Origin: Prochilodus magdalenae
Lineage: Eukaryota > Chordata > Actinopteri > Characiformes > Prochilodontidae
Assembly (NCBI GenBank): GCA_024036415.1
Contig: JAMWET010005455.1
Span: forward strand, 463,501-527,500
Length of the DNA: 64,000 nt
Direction: 5' to 3'
Shown here: one piece after another, positions 63,619 to 64,000 of the stretch
How the letters are laid out: the number at the start of each line of letters is the position of its first letter
Position numbering within the stretch: the first letter of the stretch is position 1
Position numbers and translations under genes: made by a program
The notes under the pieces: generated by a model
The model's database searches: none
Told to the model about the DNA's origin: nothing
Seen by the model: only the letters and a program-made list of their open reading frames with translations

Positions 63619-64000
63619 TACTCAAAAGAACAGTTGCACAAATAGTTGCACCCAGAAGGGATCAATTAACAGGAATGAACTTTGGTTTGTAGGTTTGATA
63701 TTGTGAGACATGCGAATGATTCAACTTTCACTCACAAACAGGCAAAGCATGTGCCTTATTGCTGTACCTGACTGACCCAATAGCCATGATTGCGGACATT
63801 CAGTGAGCACATGCCCTCAATTAGTCATTTTGTTAGTGCCAGCATCTTTGGCAGATGGCTGCACAACGCAGGACTACATGCACACAGACCATAACTGACG
63901 ACCCTTAATACCACGTCAACGTAGCCAAAGACTGCAATGCGCTGAAGATGACCAGCTACCATTCTGAGTCACTCTGACACAACAAAGTGGCAAAACAATG
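63619..64000 (+). mobile_element. Family X Tc1-like element, copy 12, cut by the window edge
   Basis: It starts with TACTCAAAAGAACAGTTGCA and runs through the J1 junction and the TDPIAMIADIQ-like region. Near 63940 the collinearity breaks: CGCTGAAGATGACCAGCTAC is the reverse complement of the first-Asp region, so this copy contains a small inversion or a head-to-head join. Confidence 0.7.

Overview
The window looks like ray-finned fish (teleost) nuclear DNA. It has no bacterial-style gene density. It carries four short exons of a GABA-A receptor alpha-subunit gene, spread over about 36.6 kb on the + strand, inside introns full of Tc1-like DNA transposon remnants, MITEs, SINEs, LINE fragments and minisatellites. 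Several of these repeats resemble sequences I know to be common in ostariophysan fishes (characins, catfishes, electric fishes). That placement is inference; no species can be named from the sequence alone.

The gene is best called gabra3-like (GABA-A receptor alpha-3). The exons are 15873-15955 (Cys-loop, 83 bp), 32018-32161 (extracellular domain up to loop C, 144 bp), 41587-41739 (pre-M1, M1 and the start of M2, 153 bp) and 52240-52445 (M2, M3 and the start of the M3-M4 loop, 206 bp). All junctions have AG/GT borders, all phases match, and together they read as one continuous protein segment. The first exons (signal peptide and N-terminal half of the extracellular domain) and the last exon (M3-M4 loop and M4) were not found and probably lie outside the window. 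The codon equivalent to the alpha-3 A-to-I editing site (Ile to Met, in M3) is already ATG here.

Layout: 1-345 LINE reverse-transcriptase fragment; 1855-3102 Tc1-like nonautonomous copy (family X) split by an insertion with two large AT-rich hairpins; 6043-6758 family X; 13186-13722 and 14630-15003 a second Tc1-like deletion family (Y); exon at 15.9 kb; 16285-17026 family X; 20056-22518 a 54-bp minisatellite; 23127-24035 family X N-terminal copy joined to a LINE end; 24801-25034 MITE; about 27190-27960 a broken Tc1-like transposase; 29446-31462 a 30-bp minisatellite built from telomere-like hexamers; exon at 32.0 kb; 32.5-33.8 kb nested DNA-transposon pieces; 34190-34820 family X; 35765-36115 dispersed repeat; 36304-36502 tRNA-derived SINE; 39.3-40.3 kb Tc1 fragments; exon at 41.6 kb; 41825-42570 family X; 43.2-44.5 kb LINE end and a complete 532-bp MITE; 46.0-47.0 kb GT microsatellite and family X; 50.2-52.1 kb two family Y-related copies; exon at 52.2 kb; further X and Y copies, a SINE and an old direct duplication to the end of the window.

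No prokaryotic system, CRISPR array, rRNA or functional tRNA is visible. The most interesting signals are the hard-coded Met at the editing site, the telomere-derived higher-order minisatellite, and the deletion history of the two nonautonomous Tc1-like families, some copies of which lie within about 120 bp of gabra3 exons.
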